Below are positions 7,503 to 16,582 of a DNA stretch of 64,000 nucleotides, one piece after another. Source of the DNA: Methylobacterium sp. Leaf99 (GTDB lineage: Bacteria; Pseudomonadota; Alphaproteobacteria; Rhizobiales; Beijerinckiaceae); the NCBI RefSeq assembly GCF_001422375.1, contig NZ_LMMU01000007.1, positions 660,184-724,183 on the forward strand. Reading direction: 5' to 3'. The position numbers were made by a program, and so were the translations under genes. The notes beneath the pieces are model-generated. The model was not told the origin of the DNA. It was given only the letters and a program-made list of their open reading frames with translations, and searched no databases. Within the stretch, counting starts at the first letter, position 1. Every line of letters starts with the position of its first letter.

Positions 7503-9785
7503 ATGAGCGACAACAACGACGACAAGACGGGCGGGTCCGACGACGCGCCCGCCGCCCCCTCCGTTTCGAATCAGGCCGCCGCGCCCGCCCCCTGGACCCC
7601 CGCCACCGATGCCGGGGTACCGGGTCCCACGGCCGAGGAGCAGCCCAAGGTCCGCAAAGCCGCGATGCCGTCGCGCGGGGGGGATGCGCCCCTCCGGCGC
7701 AAAGCGGTTCCCCTGCCCAGACCCGTCGCCGAGCGGGCGCCGTCGGAAGCCGGCGAAGCGGACAAGGACGCGTCGGCCCACGAGGGCGACCGGATCGCCA
7801 AGGCCATCGCCCGGGCCGGCATCGCCTCGCGCCGCGACGTCGAGGTGATGATCGAGCAGGGCCGCGTGACCCTCAACGGCAAGATCCTGACCTCGCCAGC
7901 CATCAACGTGACGGCGGACGACGCGATCACCGTGGACGGCGAGCCCCTGCCCGAGCGCGAGCGCACCCGCCTGTGGATCTACCACAAGCCGCGCGGCCTC
8001 GTGACCACGGCCCGCGATCCGGAGGGGCGCCAGACGGTGTTCGAGGCCCTGCCCGAGGATTTGCCCCGGGTGGTGGCCATCGGCCGCCTCGACATCAACA
8101 CCGAGGGCCTGCTGCTGCTGACCAATGACGGCGGCCTCGCCAAGGTCATCGCCCACCCGGATACGGGCTGGCTGCGGCGCTACCGCGTGCGGGCCCACGG
8201 CGACACCAATCAGGCCGAGCTCGACAAGCTGCGCAAGGGCGTCACCATCGACGGGATGGATTACGGCCCCATCGACGCGGTCCTCGACCGTGCGTCGGGC
8301 GACAACCTCTGGCTGACGCTCGGCCTGCGCGAGGGCAAGAACCGCGAGGTCAAGCGCATCCTCGAGCATCTCGGCCTCGCCGTGAACCGGCTGATCCGTC
8401 TGTCGTTCGGGCCGTTCCAGCTCGGCGACCTCGAGGCCGGGCTGACGGAAGAAATTCGCACCAAGGTGCTGAAAGAGCAGCTCGGGCCCGGCCTATCCGA
8501 TCAGGCGGGCGTCGATTTCGAGAGCCCCGTGCGCGAGCCCATCGCGCCGTTCGGCTCCCCGAAGCAGCAGGCGAAGCAGCCGGCCCGCAGCGCCTCGGCG
8601 GCCCAGCAGCGCGAGCGCCGCGATGGCGACGACGGCGAGGCCCGGCCCGCGCGCGGGTCCGACCGGGGTCCGTCGCGGGGCGGCGACCGCCCCATGTACA
8701 AGCCGACGGCCCCCGCCCGGGTGCCCACCGGCGGCAACAGCGCCGGCCCGCGCCGCTCCGTCTGGCGTGCCGAGGAAGAGGCCCCGCAGGAGGACGGTCC
8801 ACGTCGGGTCAAGATCCCGCGCCGGGGCGCCGATCCGAAGGCTGAGCGTGAGGCCGCCGCCGCGCGCGGCCGCGAGCGCGTCGGCTCCATCGGGACCGGC
8901 GACCGCCGCGTTCTCGTGGAGCGCCTGAAGGCGAGCCCGCAGGAGCCGGCGCCCGAGCCGCACCGTCGCGACCGCGGCGCCCGCCGCGACGATGCCAGCG
9001 CGGCCGAGCGTCCGGTGCGCACCGTCCGCCAGTCGGATGCCCGCGCCGCGCGCCAGAACGAAGCGGCCGCCCGCCCGAGCGAGGCGGCGCGCCCGCAGCA
9101 GCGCCGTTTCGACAACGATGCCCGTCCCCCGCGCCGGGACGACGCGCCGCGTGGTCAGGGCGCGCCGCGCGCCTTCGCGAAGCCGGACGGCGCCGAGCGG
9201 CGCGGTCCCCCGCGCGGCGGCGACGAGCGCCCGCGCAGCTTCAAGCCCCGCGACGGCGGTGGCTTCAACGACCGCGCCGAGCGGCCGGCCTTCAACCGCG
9301 GCGAACCGCGCGGCGACAAGCCGTCCGGCTTCCGGGGCGACAAGCCCGGCTTCCGGGGCGGCGACGACCGTCCCGGCGGTTTCCGCGCCGGCGGGGGCAA
9401 ACCCGGTGGCTTCAAGGCGGGCGGCTTCAAGGCAGGTGGTTTCAGGGACGGCGAACGTTCGGGCGGCGGGGATCGCGACATCGGGGCCGAGCGCTCCGGC
9501 GCCGATCGCGGCGGCTTCCGCCCCGGCGACAAGCCCGGTGGATTCAAGGCCGGGGGCAAGCCGGGCGGGTTCGGCAAATCCGGGGGATTCGGCAAGCCCG
9601 GCGGATTCGGCAAGCCCGGCGGTGGCGGTGGCAAGCCGGGCGGCTTCCAGGACGGTGCAGCCGGTCGGGTCGGTGGCGCCAGGCCCGGCGGGGCCGGCGG
9701 TCGCGGCGGCGCGGGTGGCAAGCCCGGCGGTGGCTTCGGCAAGCCCGGCGGCGGCGCGGGCCGTCCGCCGCGCGGCGGCCGGTGA
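7503..9785 (+). CDS. RluB/RsuA-family rRNA pseudouridine synthase with giant disordered tail
   Basis: A 760-residue protein whose residues about 95-325 are a normal S4-domain plus RsuA-family synthase: GDRIAKAIARAGIASRRDVE (S4), YHKPRGLVTTARDPEGRQTV, catalytic Asp197 in GRLDINTEGLLLLTNDG, and REGKNREVKRILEHLG. It should isomerise a uridine in 23S (RluB-like) or 16S rRNA. An N-terminal 90-residue Ala/Pro/Asp-rich segment and a C-terminal tail of about 430 residues are disordered; the tail moves from Arg/Asp-rich to repeated KPGGF and GGFKAGG units. Typical family members are 250-300 residues. rsmD begins inside its stop codon (GTGA), making a two-gene rRNA modification unit. Confidence 0.9.
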   Translation: MSDNNDDKTGGSDDAPAAPSVSNQAAAPAPWTPATDAGVPGPTAEEQPKVRKAAMPSRGGDAPLRRKAVPLPRPVAERAPSEAGEADKDASAHEGDRIAKAIARAGIASRRDVEVMIEQGRVTLNGKILTSPAINVTADDAITVDGEPLPERERTRLWIYHKPRGLVTTARDPEGRQTVFEALPEDLPRVVAIGRLDINTEGLLLLTNDGGLAKVIAHPDTGWLRRYRVRAHGDTNQAELDKLRKGVTIDGMDYGPIDAVLDRASGDNLWLTLGLREGKNREVKRILEHLGLAVNRLIRLSFGPFQLGDLEAGLTEEIRTKVLKEQLGPGLSDQAGVDFESPVREPIAPFGSPKQQAKQPARSASAAQQRERRDGDDGEARPARGSDRGPSRGGDRPMYKPTAPARVPTGGNSAGPRRSVWRAEEEAPQEDGPRRVKIPRRGADPKAEREAAAARGRERVGSIGTGDRRVLVERLKASPQEPAPEPHRRDRGARRDDASAAERPVRTVRQSDARAARQNEAAARPSEAARPQQRRFDNDARPPRRDDAPRGQGAPRAFAKPDGAERRGPPRGGDERPRSFKPRDGGGFNDRAERPAFNRGEPRGDKPSGFRGDKPGFRGGDDRPGGFRAGGGKPGGFKAGGFKAGGFRDGERSGGGDRDIGAERSGADRGGFRPGDKPGGFKAGGKPGGFGKSGGFGKPGGFGKPGGGGGKPGGFQDGAAGRVGGARPGGAGGRGGAGGKPGGGFGKPGGGAGRPPRGGR

Positions 9786-10339
9786 GGATCGTCGGCGGCG
9801 ACCAGCGCGGTCGCCGCCTCGCCACCCCGAAGACCGACGCCATCCGCCCGACCTCCGACCGCCTGCGCGAGGCCGTGTTCAACGTCCTCGCCCACGCCTA
9901 TGACGACGCGGCCGTCGGCGCCCGCGTCCTCGATCTCTTCGCCGGCACGGGCGCCCTCAGCTTCGAGGCCCTGTCGCGCGGCGCCGCCTACGCCCTCCTC
10001 GTCGACGAGGGGGCCGAGGCACGCGGCCTGATCCGCGAGAACATCGAGGCGTTCGGCGCCGAGGGGCGGACCCGGCTGTTTCGCCGCGACGCCACCCGCC
10101 TTGGGCCGGTGGGCACCAGCGGCACCTTCGGCCTCGTGTTCTGCGATCCGCCCTACGGACGCGACCTCGCCCCGGCGGCCCTGGCCTCGGCGGCCTCCGG
10201 CGGCTGGCTCGTGCCCGGCGCCCTCGTGGTGGTCGAGGAAACCGCGAGCGTCACCGTCGCGCCGCCGCCGGGTTTCTCGGAGCTGGAGCGCCGGGTCTAC
10301 GGCGACACGGCCGTCGCGTTCGTTCGCTACACCGGCTGA
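9782..10339 (+). CDS. rsmD: 16S rRNA (guanine(966)-N2)-methyltransferase RsmD
   Basis: A 185-residue SAM-dependent methyltransferase modifying G966 of 16S rRNA. It starts MRIVGGDQRGRRLATP, carries the SAM-binding DLFAGTGALSFEALSRGA (residues 51-68) and the catalytic DPPYG at 122-126, all diagnostic for RsmD. The GTG start at 9782 overlaps the pseudouridine synthase stop by four bases, implying coupled translation. It converges on mutL with four bases between the stop codons. Confidence 0.95.
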   Translation: MRIVGGDQRGRRLATPKTDAIRPTSDRLREAVFNVLAHAYDDAAVGARVLDLFAGTGALSFEALSRGAAYALLVDEGAEARGLIRENIEAFGAEGRTRLFRRDATRLGPVGTSGTFGLVFCDPPYGRDLAPAALASAASGGWLVPGALVVVEETASVTVAPPPGFSELERRVYGDTAVAFVRYTG

Positions 10340-10343
10340 GCTT

Positions 10344-12323
10344 TCAGCGCCGGCCGAACAGCCGCTCGATATCGGCAAGCTTCAGGGCGACGAAGGTCGG
10401 GCGACCGTGGTTGCACGTACCCGACAGGGGCGTCGCCTCCATCTCGCGCAGGAGCGCGTTCATCTCCTCCGGGCGCAGGCGCCGGCCGGCCCGGATCGAG
10501 CCGTGGCAGCTCATGCGCGACAGGATCGCGTCGAGGCGCCGGCTCAGGGGGCCGCCGCCCGCCTCCGGCCCGTCGAGGCTGCCCTCCTCCAGGCCGCTGC
10601 CCGCCAGGGCGTCGAGGATGTCGATGACCAGGGTCCGGGTCGAGGCGCCGGCAAGCGCCGCGGGCACCTCGCGCACCAGCACGGCGCCGGTGCCGAAGGC
10701 CTCGAGGGTGAGCCCGAGGCGCTCGAGGTCCCCTGCTGCGTCGAGGAGGCGCGCGGCGTCGTCCGGGGCCATCTCGACGACATCGGGAATCAGCAGGCCC
10801 TGGCGGGCGATGCCGCCCGCCGCGCGCTCGCGCTTCAGGCGCTCGTAGACGAGGCGCTCGTGCGCCGCGTGCTGATCGACGAGGACGAGGCCGTCGCGGG
10901 TCTGGGCGACGATGTAGGTTTCGTGGAGCTGGGCCCGAGCCGCCCCGAGGGGATGGTCGCCGGCCGCCTCGGTTGCGTCGTCTGGAGAACCGCCCTCCTG
11001 GCTCGGGTCGGCGTTCTGACGAAAATCGGCGCCGGGCGGGGCGAAATCGTGGGTGAAGGCCGCCTGGGGCGCCTCGTCGAAGCCGCTCCGCGCCGGGGGA
11101 AAGCGCCCCGGCGCACCGAACGAGGGCAGGCCGCGCGGCAGGGGCGCCGTAGTCGCGGGCCGCGCGCCCCACCCCGTATGGGCCTGCATCGGCCGGCCCC
11201 CGCCCGCCTCCGCGAAAGTATCCGGGACGCCCAGGGGCAAAATCTCTCCCCGCAGGGCGTCCAGGGTCCGGGCAGCGGTGGTGGTCGCCGTGCGGGCGCC
11301 GGCCCGGCGCAGGGCCTCGTGGATCGCGCTGACGATGAGGCCGCGCACGAGGGAGGCGTCGCGGAATCGCACTTCGGTCTTCGCCGGGTGGACGTTGACG
11401 TCGACGAAGGCTGGATCGCAGGTGATCGACAGGGCGAGCACGGGATGGCGGTCGGAGCTCATGGTGTCGGCATAGGCGCCGCGCACGGCGCCGAGCAGGA
11501 GGCGGTCGCGCACGGGCCGGCCGTTCACCGTGAAGTGGATCTGATTGGCGTTGCCCCGGTGATAGCTCGGCAGGCCGACATGGCCCGACAGGGCGAAACC
11601 CTCGCGCGCCATGTCGAGGGGCGCCGCATTGGCGCCGAAATCCGGCCCGAGCACTGCCGTCAGGCGTCGGAGCATGGCGGCCGGACCACCCTCGCCCTCG
11701 GCCGGGAACACCAGGGGGCTGCCGCCCTCGGACCGCAGGACGAGGCGGATGCCGGGCTCGGCCACGGCGAGGCGCCGGAGGCCATCGGCGATGGCCGCCG
11801 TCTCGGCCCGGTCGGATTTGAGGAACTTCAGCCGGGCCGGTGTCGCCGAGAACAGGTCGGCGACCTCGATGCGGGTGCCGCGCGGGCTCGGGGCGGGGCG
11901 GACCTCGCCGCGGATACCGGCGTCCACCATCAGGCTGTGGCCGGTCTCGCCGTCCGCCGTGCGGCTCGTGAGGGTCAGGTGCGCCACGGCGCCGATGGAC
12001 GGCAGGGCCTCGCCGCGAAAGCCGAGGGTGTCGATGCGGGTCAGGTCGCCGCCGGGCAGCTTCGAGGTGGCGTGGCGCTCCACCGCGAGGGTGAGGTCGT
12101 CGGCATCCATGCCGGCCCCGTCGTCGACGACGCGGATGAGGCGCCGGCCCCCGCCCTCGACGGTAACCTCGATGCTCCGTGCACCCGCGTCGATGGCATT
12201 CTCCACGAGTTCCTTCACGGCCGAGGCCGGCCGTTCCACCACTTCGCCGGCGGCGATGCGATCGACGAGGATCGGATCGAGGCGGCGGACGGGTGCGGGG
12301 GGGCGGGATGGCGTGGACGGCAT
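10344..12323 (-). CDS. mutL: DNA mismatch repair protein MutL
   Basis: A 659-residue MutL. The N-terminal GHKL ATPase has ELVENAIDAGA (catalytic Glu), DDGAGMDADDL and GFRGEALPSIGAV; a proline-rich linker spans about residues 330-450. The C-terminal dimerisation domain contains DQHAAHERLVYE, matching the DQHA(X)2E(X)4E metal-binding motif, so this is an endonuclease-type MutL as in bacteria lacking MutH. The end CNHGRPTFVALKL is also conserved. It is transcribed away from the GT61 gene and has no obvious operon partner. Confidence 0.96.
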   Translation of the reverse strand: MPSTPSRPPAPVRRLDPILVDRIAAGEVVERPASAVKELVENAIDAGARSIEVTVEGGGRRLIRVVDDGAGMDADDLTLAVERHATSKLPGGDLTRIDTLGFRGEALPSIGAVAHLTLTSRTADGETGHSLMVDAGIRGEVRPAPSPRGTRIEVADLFSATPARLKFLKSDRAETAAIADGLRRLAVAEPGIRLVLRSEGGSPLVFPAEGEGGPAAMLRRLTAVLGPDFGANAAPLDMAREGFALSGHVGLPSYHRGNANQIHFTVNGRPVRDRLLLGAVRGAYADTMSSDRHPVLALSITCDPAFVDVNVHPAKTEVRFRDASLVRGLIVSAIHEALRRAGARTATTTAARTLDALRGEILPLGVPDTFAEAGGGRPMQAHTGWGARPATTAPLPRGLPSFGAPGRFPPARSGFDEAPQAAFTHDFAPPGADFRQNADPSQEGGSPDDATEAAGDHPLGAARAQLHETYIVAQTRDGLVLVDQHAAHERLVYERLKRERAAGGIARQGLLIPDVVEMAPDDAARLLDAAGDLERLGLTLEAFGTGAVLVREVPAALAGASTRTLVIDILDALAGSGLEEGSLDGPEAGGGPLSRRLDAILSRMSCHGSIRAGRRLRPEEMNALLREMEATPLSGTCNHGRPTFVALKLADIERLFGRR

Positions 12324-12433
12324 GACCGGACTATACGACCGCCGTCACGTCGCCGGAAGGCGAGGGGCCGGGGTCCGTTCGCGTCATCCCGTCCGCAACG
12401 GAATCGGGCCTGCCCCGGGGAACGAGCCGTGTC

Positions 12434-13516
12434 GTGACCGATCTTCTGGAGCGCTGCCGGGTGGTGTGGGGGCGGACCGACCGCATCGCCGCCCCGCCGG
12501 CCCTTCGTGTGGTGACCGACGCGGTCTACCGGCCCGCGACGGACACCGCGCCCTGGTCCGTGACCGGGCCGGACGGCACGCAGCTCGACGGTACGCACCC
12601 CGACGGCAATCCCCCGGACGTCGCCGCCGACGACCCGGTGGCGGGTGCGGAGCCGGTCCCGCACCTCTACCTCGGGCCCCTGGCACCCCATTACGGGCAT
12701 TTTCTCGTCGGTACGCTGGGGCGCCTGTGGCCGCTCCTCGACTGGCACGGCCCGCCGCCGCGCCTACTCTACCGGGGCGACGCAGAGCCCGCCGCCCTGC
12801 CCTTCCTCGCTCCGATCCTGTCGGCCTTCGGCCTGACGCCGCGCGACATGGTACGGTTCGACCGTCCGACCCGGATTGCGTACCTCCTGTTGCCGGAGCC
12901 GAGCCTCGTGGAGCAGGCCTCCGCCCACGCCGTCCATGCCGACCTGGTGCGGACCATCGGACGCCCGTTCTGGTCAGGCGTGACCGTCGATGGCATCGAA
13001 CGCCCGGCCTACCTGTCGAAGACGCGTCTCGCCTCCGGCATCTCGCGCCTGCGCAACGAACCGGACCTCGAAGCGGCGCTCGCCCGGCGCGGGGTCGATA
13101 TCGTCCATCCGGAGGCCCTCGAACTGCCGGACCTGGTGCGGCTGTTCTCGGAGCGCCGGGTGGTGATGGGCACGACTGGATCGGCCTTCCACACCGCGGC
13201 CTTCGCCGCGCCCGGCCGGCGCATCCTCGGCCTCAACTGGGCGCGGCACCTCAACGCGAACTTCCCCCTGTTGGACGGCCTCAACGGCACGCAGGGGCGC
13301 TACTATCACCCGGCCGGGAGTGATACCGGGCCCGACGACGGCTTCCATTTCGGCTGGTCCGTGCCCGATCCCGAGGGGGTGGCGGAGGAACTGGTGCGTC
13401 GGGCTGCGGAGTTCGACGCCCTCGAAGCCTACGACGCCAAGCGGGACGCCGCACGGCGCCGGGCCGAGCGCGGGCCGCTCACGGCCCGGATCGGGCGCTG
13501 GCTCGGCCGCCCCTGA
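12434..13516 (+). CDS. Glycosyltransferase family 61 (DUF563) protein
   Basis: A 360-residue protein of the GT61/DUF563 type. Supporting motifs are LGPLAPHYGHFLVGTLGRLW near residue 80 and MGTTGSAFHTAAFAAPGRRI near residue 235, matching the family's conserved HxGHF and G(S/T)GSxxHN-like segments. Bacterial members build surface or exopolysaccharides. GTG at 12434 is the only sensible start. The stop is two bases from the converging kdsD stop, and kdsD and an outer-membrane barrel next door suggest an envelope-polysaccharide setting. Sugar donor and acceptor are unknown. Confidence 0.75.
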   Translation: MTDLLERCRVVWGRTDRIAAPPALRVVTDAVYRPATDTAPWSVTGPDGTQLDGTHPDGNPPDVAADDPVAGAEPVPHLYLGPLAPHYGHFLVGTLGRLWPLLDWHGPPPRLLYRGDAEPAALPFLAPILSAFGLTPRDMVRFDRPTRIAYLLLPEPSLVEQASAHAVHADLVRTIGRPFWSGVTVDGIERPAYLSKTRLASGISRLRNEPDLEAALARRGVDIVHPEALELPDLVRLFSERRVVMGTTGSAFHTAAFAAPGRRILGLNWARHLNANFPLLDGLNGTQGRYYHPAGSDTGPDDGFHFGWSVPDPEGVAEELVRRAAEFDALEAYDAKRDAARRRAERGPLTARIGRWLGRP

Positions 13517-13518
13517 CG

Positions 13519-14556
13519 TCAGGCGACTCCGGACCGCAGGAGGTCGTGGTAGTGGACGAGGCCCACGGGACGGCCGTCCTCGATCACCACCAGGGTGGTG
13601 ATCTTCATGGATTCCTGGATTTCCAGGGCCTTCGCCAGCAGCGTTTCCGGCACCACCGTGCGCGGGGTGCCGCTCATCAGGGCCTCGACGGCGAGGCTGT
13701 CGAGGTCGCTGCGGAAGACGTTGCGGCGGAGATCCCCGTCGGTGACGATGCCGGCGAGGCGTCCGTCCGCTTCCACCACCAGCACGGAGCCGAAGCCCTT
13801 GGCGTCGATCTCGCGGATGGCTTCGCGCATGGGCGTACCGCGCGCGACCACGGGCAGGCGCTCGCCCGTGTGCATCACCTCGCGCACCTGACGCAGGGAC
13901 GCGCCGAGGCGGCCGCCCGGATGGTAGATGCCGAATTCCCGGGCCGAGAAACCGCGCGCTTCGAGGAGTGCGACGGCGAGGGCGTCGCCCAGCGCCAGCT
14001 GCATCGCCGTCGAGGTGGTGGGGGCGAGGCCGTTGGGACAGGCCTCGCGGGCTTTCGGGAGGGTCAGGCAGACATCCGCCTCCCGTCCCAGGGTCGAGCC
14101 CGGATTGGCCGTGATGGCGATGAGGCCGACGCGGTAGCGGCGGGCGTAGCCGATGATGTCGGCGAGCTCCGTGGTCTCGCCCGACCACGACAGCGCCACC
14201 ACCACGTCCTCGGGCTGGATCATGCCGAGGTCGCCGTGGCTCGCCTCCGCCGGGTGGACGTAGAGGGCCGGGGTCCCCGTGGAGGCGAAGGTGGCGGCGA
14301 TCTTGCGGCCGATATGGCCCGACTTGCCCATGCCGGTGAGGATCGCCCGGCCCCGGGCGCGGCTGAGATGCGCCACGGCCGCCGTGAAAGCTGCGCCGAG
14401 GTCGTTCCCCCCGACACCGCTGGCGATGGCGTCCATGAGGCAGGCGAGGCCGTCCCGCTCGGTTCCGATGGTGCGCAGGGCCGAGGCGACGGCCGGTGTC
14501 GGGTCGGAGGCCGTGTCGCGTGCCGCGACGCCCAGGGCCGTGTTCGCTGGAGCCAT
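13519..14556 (-). CDS. kdsD: Arabinose-5-phosphate isomerase KdsD/KpsF
   Basis: A 345-residue isomerase converting ribulose-5-phosphate to arabinose-5-phosphate, the first step towards KDO of lipopolysaccharide. An N-terminal SIS domain carries TGMGKSGHIGRKIAATFAST, HPAEASHGDLGMI and SWSGETTEL; two CBS domains follow (VREVMHTGERLPVV and VEALMSGTPRTVVP onwards). ATG 14556 is preferred to an in-frame start 57 bp upstream because GAGGAG and GGGGCGGA precede it and the extra 19 residues look non-coding. KpsF-type paralogues serve capsule synthesis and are not separable by sequence alone. Confidence 0.93.
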   Translation of the reverse strand: MAPANTALGVAARDTASDPTPAVASALRTIGTERDGLACLMDAIASGVGGNDLGAAFTAAVAHLSRARGRAILTGMGKSGHIGRKIAATFASTGTPALYVHPAEASHGDLGMIQPEDVVVALSWSGETTELADIIGYARRYRVGLIAITANPGSTLGREADVCLTLPKAREACPNGLAPTTSTAMQLALGDALAVALLEARGFSAREFGIYHPGGRLGASLRQVREVMHTGERLPVVARGTPMREAIREIDAKGFGSVLVVEADGRLAGIVTDGDLRRNVFRSDLDSLAVEALMSGTPRTVVPETLLAKALEIQESMKITTLVVIEDGRPVGLVHYHDLLRSGVA

Positions 14557-14700
14557 TCCGCCCCGTCTCCTCGTATGAAGTCGCGCCCGATCGAGCCCGT
14601 GTGGAGGGCTCATGGCGCGGGCGATGGTGCGCCTATGGCGCCGGAATGTGGTCGCACGGCGGCCCCGCTCGGTCGGGCCCGCAAGTCCGTTGACGGCGCA

Positions 14701-14733
14701 TTAACCCTGCCGGTTGTAGCGCTCTTAACCATG
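14701..14733. promoter_or_regulatory. Paired TTAACC sites upstream of the outer-membrane barrel gene
   Basis: TTAACC at 14701-14706 and TTAACCAT at 14725-14732 lie about 90 bp upstream of the barrel gene start. TTAACCAT is an exact match to the CtrA half-site known from Caulobacter. A TTGACG at 14690-14695 could be a -35 element, but no good -10 follows. Confidence 0.35.
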
Positions 14734-14818
14734 ATCCGCCGCCCGCCGGGCGGTTCGTTCCTCGAGTCCGGGGCGCCCACGGCGCCGCGCCTCCCCTGCG
14801 AAGGACAACAGGTCCGTG

Positions 14819-16528
14819 ATGCGTGTGCGGCCGACGGGCGAGTGGCGGAACCGAAGCCTCGGCGGCCTCACCCTGACGGCCGTCCTCCTCCTGCCGGGCG
14901 CCGCCGACGCGCAGGTGTCGTTCCAGAGCCAGCGCAGCCAGGCCCCGAGTTTCGGCACCACCGCCCAGGCCGATCCCCTCGCCGACGCGACGGGCGGCGA
15001 CACCGCGCCGTCGCGCGTCACGGGGAACGGCGCCACGGATACGGGAGCGGGCCTGCCCGCGAGCGGCGACACGTCCGGCGGCGAATCGGGGGCCGGGGCC
15101 AGGGCGCCGACCCGCGCGGTCATGGCGTTGCGGACCTCGAGCGCCCCCAACAACCGCGCCCTCGGCCCAATCCTGCGGCGGCGGGCGGCGCCGCTCCGCC
15201 GCTCCGGGTCGCCCACGATCCGGGCCACGCGCCAGATCACCCAGGCCTCGCCCACCGACCTGCGGCTGACGCCGATCGTCCGCAGTGCCGTGATCGGCGT
15301 CCCCGGGCCGCCCCTGCTGCCGCTCGCCGGCATCCAGACCACGGGGTTCCTGTTCGGCGGCGGCCTGCGCCAGCCCCTGTCCATCGATCAGGCCTACGCG
15401 CCCCTCGGGATCAAGGTCGGGACCTTCACCTTCCTGCCGAGCTTCCAGCAGAGCATCGGCTACGACACCAATCCGGAGCAGATCACCCGTGTGGCGGCCA
15501 AGCCGTCGATGGTCCTGCGCACGGAAGCGGATCTGGCCTTCCGCAGCGACTGGTCGGCGAGCGAGCTCAGCGGCGAGCTGCGGGGGGCCTATCTCGACTA
15601 CCCCGACAACCAGGCGGCAAGCCGTCCCAACGGCGCCGGCGTCACCCGCCTCCGGATCGACGCCAACCGCGACACCCGCATCGATGTCGAGGGCCGTTTC
15701 GCCGTCGACACCCAGCGCACCGGCACCCCCGACCTCAATGTCGGGGCGGCGACGCGCCCCCTCGTCATGAGCTACGGCACCACCGTGGGCGTCACGCAGG
15801 TGTTCAACCGCCTCCAGCTCTCCCTGCGCGGCCTCCTCGACCGTTCGCAGTTCGAGGATGCGCGCCTCGGCGACGGAACCGTGATCGCCCAGGGCGACCG
15901 CAACCTGAACCAGTACGGCCTGCAGCTGCGGGCCGGCTACGAGGTTTCGCCGAACATCGTGCCGTTCGTCGATGTCCTGGCCGATACGCGCGTCTACGAC
16001 GTGCGCGTCGATTCATCCGGCATCCGGCGCGATTCCGACGGACTGACCCTATCGGCGGGGGCCACCATCGCGTTGACCCGGTTCGTCTCGGGCGAGGTCT
16101 CGGCCGGCCTGCAGCACCGCACCTACAACGACCCGACCCTGCGCAACCTCACGGCCCCGGTGATGAGCGCGTCCCTGATCTGGACCGCGAGCCCCCTCAC
16201 CACGGTCCGCCTCAACGCCACGGCGGGTGTCGTCGAGACGTCCGTGCCGGGCTCCAGCGGTGTCCTGACCCAGGCCGTCACCCTGGAGGCCCAGCACGAC
16301 CTCCTGCGCAACCTCTCGCTCATCGGCGGGATCACCTACGTGACCAGCGACTACGACCGGGTGAACATCTCCGAGCGCGGGTTCTCCGCGACGGCGCGCC
16401 TCGATTACCGATTCAACCGCTGGCTCTCCGTGCGCGGCAGCTACATCTATCAGCAGGTCGACAGCTCCGTCGCCACGGCGAGCTTCCGCTCCAACACCTG
16501 GCTGCTCGGCCTGCGGGTCAGTCCCTGA
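14819..16528 (+). CDS. Outer-membrane beta-barrel protein (BBP2-like)
   Basis: A 569-residue outer-membrane protein. A signal peptide (LTLTAVLLLPGAADAQ) is followed by about 150 disordered Ser/Thr/Ala-rich residues, then from about residue 180 a series of amphipathic strands with alternating hydrophobic residues (for example VLRTEADLAFRSDWSASEL and FSATARLDYRFNRWLSVRGS), the usual look of alphaproteobacterial BBP2-type barrels. It ends ...WLLGLRVSP rather than in an aromatic residue. GTG 14816 immediately precedes ATG 14819; AAGGA lies 10-13 bases upstream, so either may be used. Neighbours kdsD and GT61 suggest a polysaccharide or envelope role, which is inference. Confidence 0.75.
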   Translation: MRVRPTGEWRNRSLGGLTLTAVLLLPGAADAQVSFQSQRSQAPSFGTTAQADPLADATGGDTAPSRVTGNGATDTGAGLPASGDTSGGESGAGARAPTRAVMALRTSSAPNNRALGPILRRRAAPLRRSGSPTIRATRQITQASPTDLRLTPIVRSAVIGVPGPPLLPLAGIQTTGFLFGGGLRQPLSIDQAYAPLGIKVGTFTFLPSFQQSIGYDTNPEQITRVAAKPSMVLRTEADLAFRSDWSASELSGELRGAYLDYPDNQAASRPNGAGVTRLRIDANRDTRIDVEGRFAVDTQRTGTPDLNVGAATRPLVMSYGTTVGVTQVFNRLQLSLRGLLDRSQFEDARLGDGTVIAQGDRNLNQYGLQLRAGYEVSPNIVPFVDVLADTRVYDVRVDSSGIRRDSDGLTLSAGATIALTRFVSGEVSAGLQHRTYNDPTLRNLTAPVMSASLIWTASPLTTVRLNATAGVVETSVPGSSGVLTQAVTLEAQHDLLRNLSLIGGITYVTSDYDRVNISERGFSATARLDYRFNRWLSVRGSYIYQQVDSSVATASFRSNTWLLGLRVSP

Positions 16529-16582
16529 CGCATCCTCCGCCGGGGCCGGTTCGGCGAGCGAAGATGGGTGCGGTCCCTCCCC

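Noticed and set aside
10101..12437. 778-codon plus-strand frame opposite mutL
   Set aside because: No protein-like features; mutL motifs on the minus strand are complete.
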